A DNA stretch of 42,578 nucleotides from Vermiphilus sp. Lineage in GTDB: Bacteria; Ratteibacteria; UBA8468; B48-G9; DTJG01. The notes beneath the pieces were generated by a model, which ran no database searches, was not told the DNA's origin, and was given only the letters and a program-made list of their open reading frames with translations. Every line of letters begins with the position of its first letter. Position 1 is the first letter of the stretch. The stretch lies in the NCBI GenBank assembly GCA_020722805.1, contig DYKA01000003.1, forward strand, positions 1-42,578, written 5' to 3'. Below are positions 39,510 to 42,578 of the stretch, piece after piece. The translations under genes were made by a program, and so were the position numbers.

Positions 39510-40637
39510 TCACCTCTTTGTTATGTTTGAAAGAGCATATCTTGCAACATCATTCAATTCACTGTATGGATAAAAAATTGCAATCTGTCTGAAACAATTC
39601 TTTGCTTTTTCCTTTTCTCCTTTATCAAGGTAAAGCGTGCCAAGATTATACAAAGCATTATCAGCAAAATTACTGAAAGGATTATTCCGTATGAATCTTC
39701 TGTAAGCCAGAATTGCTTCATCAAATAGTCCTTGGTCCTGCAGTAATTCTGCAAATCTATATCCCAATGATTTAGGAATCCGAACTTCCGAGAACCTTTT
39801 CAGTGCTTCTCCGTAAAGGACCGCTGATTCTCTTTCATTCTTCTCCTGCACCAGGTGTTTAATCTGATTTTCCACATTGAAAAGTTCAACCTGATCTTCA
39901 AATGGGATTATCTTCATCACGCTTTCCCCGGCAATATCGTAAAGAAAACTGCTGCCGGACTTGATGTTCAACACATACCTCATACGTTGAAATCCTTTCG
40001 TAAGCAGCGCAATCCCCATGCCTGCCAGAAATCCTCCGATATGAGCACCAAAAGCAATGCCGGAAGTTGCTGATGAATTTACATTCATCATCATTCCGAT
40101 AATCTGCTGGACAAACCAGAATGAAATCCAGAAATATGAAAAAATGTTGAACGTTCCGGTATAAATTTTAAAGATAAGAAAAAGCCAGTACCAGAAGGTA
40201 ATTCTACTTTTCGGAAACAGCATCAGATAAGCACCCAGCACTCCTGATATAGCGCCGGAGGCACCAATTGAAGGAATTGTTCTTGCATCACCGTTTGTAA
40301 AAAACCCATAAAAAAGTGCAGCGATTATCCCGGAAAAAAGATAAAAAAGGAAGTACTGGAAATGTCCCCATCTATCCTCAAGGTTATCACCCATCAGATA
40401 CAGATACCACATGTTTCCTATAAGATGCATTATGCTTCCATGTAAAAACATTGAGGTAAAAATTGTAAACCATGAAAATCTTGCAGGAATAAACCCAAAA
40501 TTCCTGATAATTTCTTCATATCCACTGCTGAAACCAAACAAAAAATAAATAATGACATTTGTAAAAATTATCGTATAATTGATAACAGGGATTTTTTTAA
40601 CTCCAAATTCATCACGAATCGGCCAGAAAAAAAACAT
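39510..40637 (-). CDS. rhomboid family intramembrane protease with C-terminal TPR-like region
   Basis: HLIGNMWYLYLMGDNLEDRWG, GASGAISGVLGAYL (catalytic Ser), AHIGGFLAGM (catalytic His), C-terminal DNALYNLGTLYLDKGEKEKAKNCF. Confidence 0.9.
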   Translation of the reverse strand: MFFFWPIRDEFGVKKIPVINYTIIFTNVIIYFLFGFSSGYEEIIRNFGFIPARFSWFTIFTSMFLHGSIMHLIGNMWYLYLMGDNLEDRWGHFQYFLFYLFSGIIAALFYGFFTNGDARTIPSIGASGAISGVLGAYLMLFPKSRITFWYWLFLIFKIYTGTFNIFSYFWISFWFVQQIIGMMMNVNSSATSGIAFGAHIGGFLAGMGIALLTKGFQRMRYVLNIKSGSSFLYDIAGESVMKIIPFEDQVELFNVENQIKHLVQEKNERESAVLYGEALKRFSEVRIPKSLGYRFAELLQDQGLFDEAILAYRRFIRNNPFSNFADNALYNLGTLYLDKGEKEKAKNCFRQIAIFYPYSELNDVARYALSNITKR

Positions 40638-40667
40638 AGAAAATTGTCCTTTTTATAAAATTATATT

Positions 40668-41603
40668 ATGAATTCCGGAAGGTTCAAAAATGCGCTTGTT
40701 GTAAAACCTGGAAGCATCGGCGATACTGTTGCTGCATTTCCCGTATTTTATTCCCTGAAAGAAAATTCTTACAATGTTTATTTTATTGGCTCAGAAAAAA
40801 TGATCGGTTATCTTGAAAGAATAAAATTTATTGAAAAGGGTATTGGCTTCGGTGATTCACGCCTTTTAGAATTTTTTACTTATCAGAGAAAATTCACGGT
40901 TCCTGAAATGCCAGATTTTGACATTGTTATTTCCTACATTGAACCAGATACTATATTCGGCCAGAACATCCTGAATACATATAAGGATAATGCTGTTTTT
41001 CATCCTGTGCCAGAAGAACCTGCCAGTCATATCACTGAATTTCTTCTTGAACCCCTTCATAAATCAGGAATAAAAGTAATGTTTGATATAGAAAGAAAGG
41101 TAAACAAACATGGTAATGACATTCTTTTTATTCATCCTGGCAGCGGAAGCAAAAAGAAAAACCTGCCACCCGAAGGTTTTCTTGAAATTTTTACAGAATT
41201 GAACCAAACATGCGAGTGCAGGATAATAATCGGGGAATGCGAAAAGTCAGATATGGACTACTGGGTTAAAAATGCTGGAGCCGAAAATATCATTGAACCG
41301 GAAACAATAGATGAACTTGCAAAAAAACTTGAAAATGGTTCCTGGTTTATTGGGAATGACAGCGGTGTTTCTCACCTTGCAGCATTTCTTGGATTAGATA
41401 CATTTATCATCTTTGGACCAACAGACCCACAGATATGGGCTCCGAAAGGCAAAAAAGTTAAAATCATACAGACAACTGCAGAGTGCGCACCCTGCAATTA
41501 CCAGACAAGAAAAAATTGTCAGAGTATGAAATGCTTGAAAGAGATAAACGTTCAGTCTATCATATCTATGATAAAACAGGTTGTGAAGAAGAAAAGGAGG
41601 TGA
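40668..41603 (+). CDS. glycosyltransferase family 9 (heptosyltransferase-like)
   Basis: VVKPGSIGDTVAAFPVFYSLKE, IHPGSGSKKKNLPPEGF, NDSGVSHLAAFLGLDTFIIFGPTDPQIWAPKG. Confidence 0.9.
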   Translation: MNSGRFKNALVVKPGSIGDTVAAFPVFYSLKENSYNVYFIGSEKMIGYLERIKFIEKGIGFGDSRLLEFFTYQRKFTVPEMPDFDIVISYIEPDTIFGQNILNTYKDNAVFHPVPEEPASHITEFLLEPLHKSGIKVMFDIERKVNKHGNDILFIHPGSGSKKKNLPPEGFLEIFTELNQTCECRIIIGECEKSDMDYWVKNAGAENIIEPETIDELAKKLENGSWFIGNDSGVSHLAAFLGLDTFIIFGPTDPQIWAPKGKKVKIIQTTAECAPCNYQTRKNCQSMKCLKEINVQSIISMIKQVVKKKRR

Positions 41604-41609
41604 ATGAAA

Positions 41610-41933
41610 ATGAAGAAAACATTTATTATATTGTCTTTATTCTGTCTATGTCTTTTCATCAGCGGATGCAGTAAGAAACCCGCTGGTGAAATAGGAGAAA
41701 AAGCAAAAGAAACAGGTGAAAAAGTATTCCAGAAACTCAGAGGTACGGCCCATCAGGACAACCTTATGTATCTCAAAAACAAGATCAATACTTACAAGCG
41801 GCAGAATGGAAGGTATCCTGATTCACTGCAACAACTTGTCAATGAAGGTTTTATTGACAGAATACCCGAGCCACCTGCAGGAATGCAGTATCAATATGAC
41901 CCATCAACAGGAAAATTAAGTTTCAAGCAATAG
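41610..41933 (+). CDS. lipoprotein with pseudopilin-like (GspG-type) C-terminal domain
   Basis: MKKTFIILSLFCLCLFISGCSKK lipobox; LKNKINTYKRQNGRYPDSLQQLVNEGFIDRIPEPPAGMQYQYDPSTGKL resembles pseudopilin heads; AGGAGG 9 nt before ATG 41610. Confidence 0.7.
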   Translation: MKKTFIILSLFCLCLFISGCSKKPAGEIGEKAKETGEKVFQKLRGTAHQDNLMYLKNKINTYKRQNGRYPDSLQQLVNEGFIDRIPEPPAGMQYQYDPSTGKLSFKQ

Positions 41934-42107
41934 CTGTACTGGATATAAATCAAAAGTGCCGGCAAAACTTACGGCCAATTATTTCGCCTTCAGAGAATAC
42001 GAAAAATTGATGACTATTTTATACTTAAGATAAAACAGGGTTGTTCACCCCCATTTGATATTTCATAACTGAAGTATAAGAGTTCATTCTCAAAGCAGAA
42101 AAGAGTC

Positions 42108-42206
42108 AATGTGGATATTGCCGTATGTGGATACCCCAATGTCACGTCAGGATAACCACATCCTTGCCTGCTCGCACCCTTTGGGTTACCCACAATCTCC
42201 ACATTA
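42108..42206. repeat. 99-bp element bounded by 13-bp imperfect inverted repeats AATGTGGA(T/G)ATTG
   Basis: 42108-42120 vs reverse complement of 42194-42206, 12/13 identity; no CDS inside. Confidence 0.5.
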
Positions 42207-42457
42207 CTACTATTATTTTTTCAAAAACCTGAAAGACATAAAGTGGGTATCAAAGAAAAAAAACTTTTGGAAATAAAGACTGGCTCAAAAATTGAAATCA
42301 ACCCTACGGTGAAAAATTTTGACAAAAACTGGGGGGTAAAATGAGAGTGATAATTAAATCTGTAAATCCTCACTGAACCACGTTCGCCTCCCCCTTGCGG
42401 GAGTTTGCCAAAGCATCAGTGGCGGAAGTGGGGAGGCAGGCACTCAGGATGAGTGCG

Positions 42458-42485
42458 GTGGGGGTGATATAGTGGGGGTGATATA
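42458..42485. repeat. two perfect tandem copies of GTGGGGGTGATATA
   Basis: 42458-42471 and 42472-42485 identical, inside a G/C-rich intergenic tract. Confidence 0.85.
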
Positions 42486-42578
42486 ATAGAATGTCACCCT
42501 CACCCGAACCCGTCTTGCACTGCGTGCTTCGGTCAGCGGCCTCACCCTCTCGGCCTTAGTGCTATACGGTGCTCTTTC

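Noticed and set aside
40654-40670. Leaderless start for the GT9 gene (TATAAA 8 nt before ATG 40668)
   Set aside because: No acceptable -35 at the right distance; evidence much weaker than for purB and the prepilin gene.
1-42578. CRISPR array, phage, integrase or transposase genes
   Set aside because: No regularly spaced direct repeats of CRISPR size and no recombinase or phage structural motifs in any translated ORF.

Overview
AT-rich 42.6 kb window from a diderm, probably anaerobic bacterium. Lnt, RND efflux, a family-9 glycosyltransferase, flavodiiron protein and rubredoxin are all present. I cannot assign a taxon from sequence alone. Most of the window is compact housekeeping operons: purB/folK/panC/panD; an FNR-like reductase, rubredoxin and flavodiiron protein; lnt/rnc; surE-rpmH-rnpA-yidD-yidC; a polyol dehydrogenase plus 2-oxoacid dehydrogenase E1a/E1b/E2 and cysE; LysM-NlpC/P60; gatB; ctp plus divergent deacetylase; tsaD; a prepilin-phosphoesterase-cinA-mltG operon; RND efflux; rhomboid-TPR; GT9. 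There are two minus-strand tRNAs, Ala(CGC) and Thr(CGT). Two genes absent from the ORF track were recovered by reading the sequence: rubredoxin (6316-6474) and rpmH (11726-11860). The least ordinary part is 30.7-35.2 kb: an intact URO-D-like gene, a glycoside-hydrolase-like gene split by one in-frame TAG, a second URO-D-like gene split by a -1 frameshift, then a hairpin-rich spacer with a 29-aa lipoprotein-like ORF. Other points of interest are a probable metal-site-less relative of archaeal-type phosphoglycerate mutase, two matching TTGACT-N17-(-10)-N6-ATG promoters suggesting leaderless mRNAs, a prepilin fused to Ig-like repeats, a lipoprotein with a pseudopilin-like head, and several small intergenic repeats. 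I did not find a clearly new defence or mobile system, or a CRISPR array.
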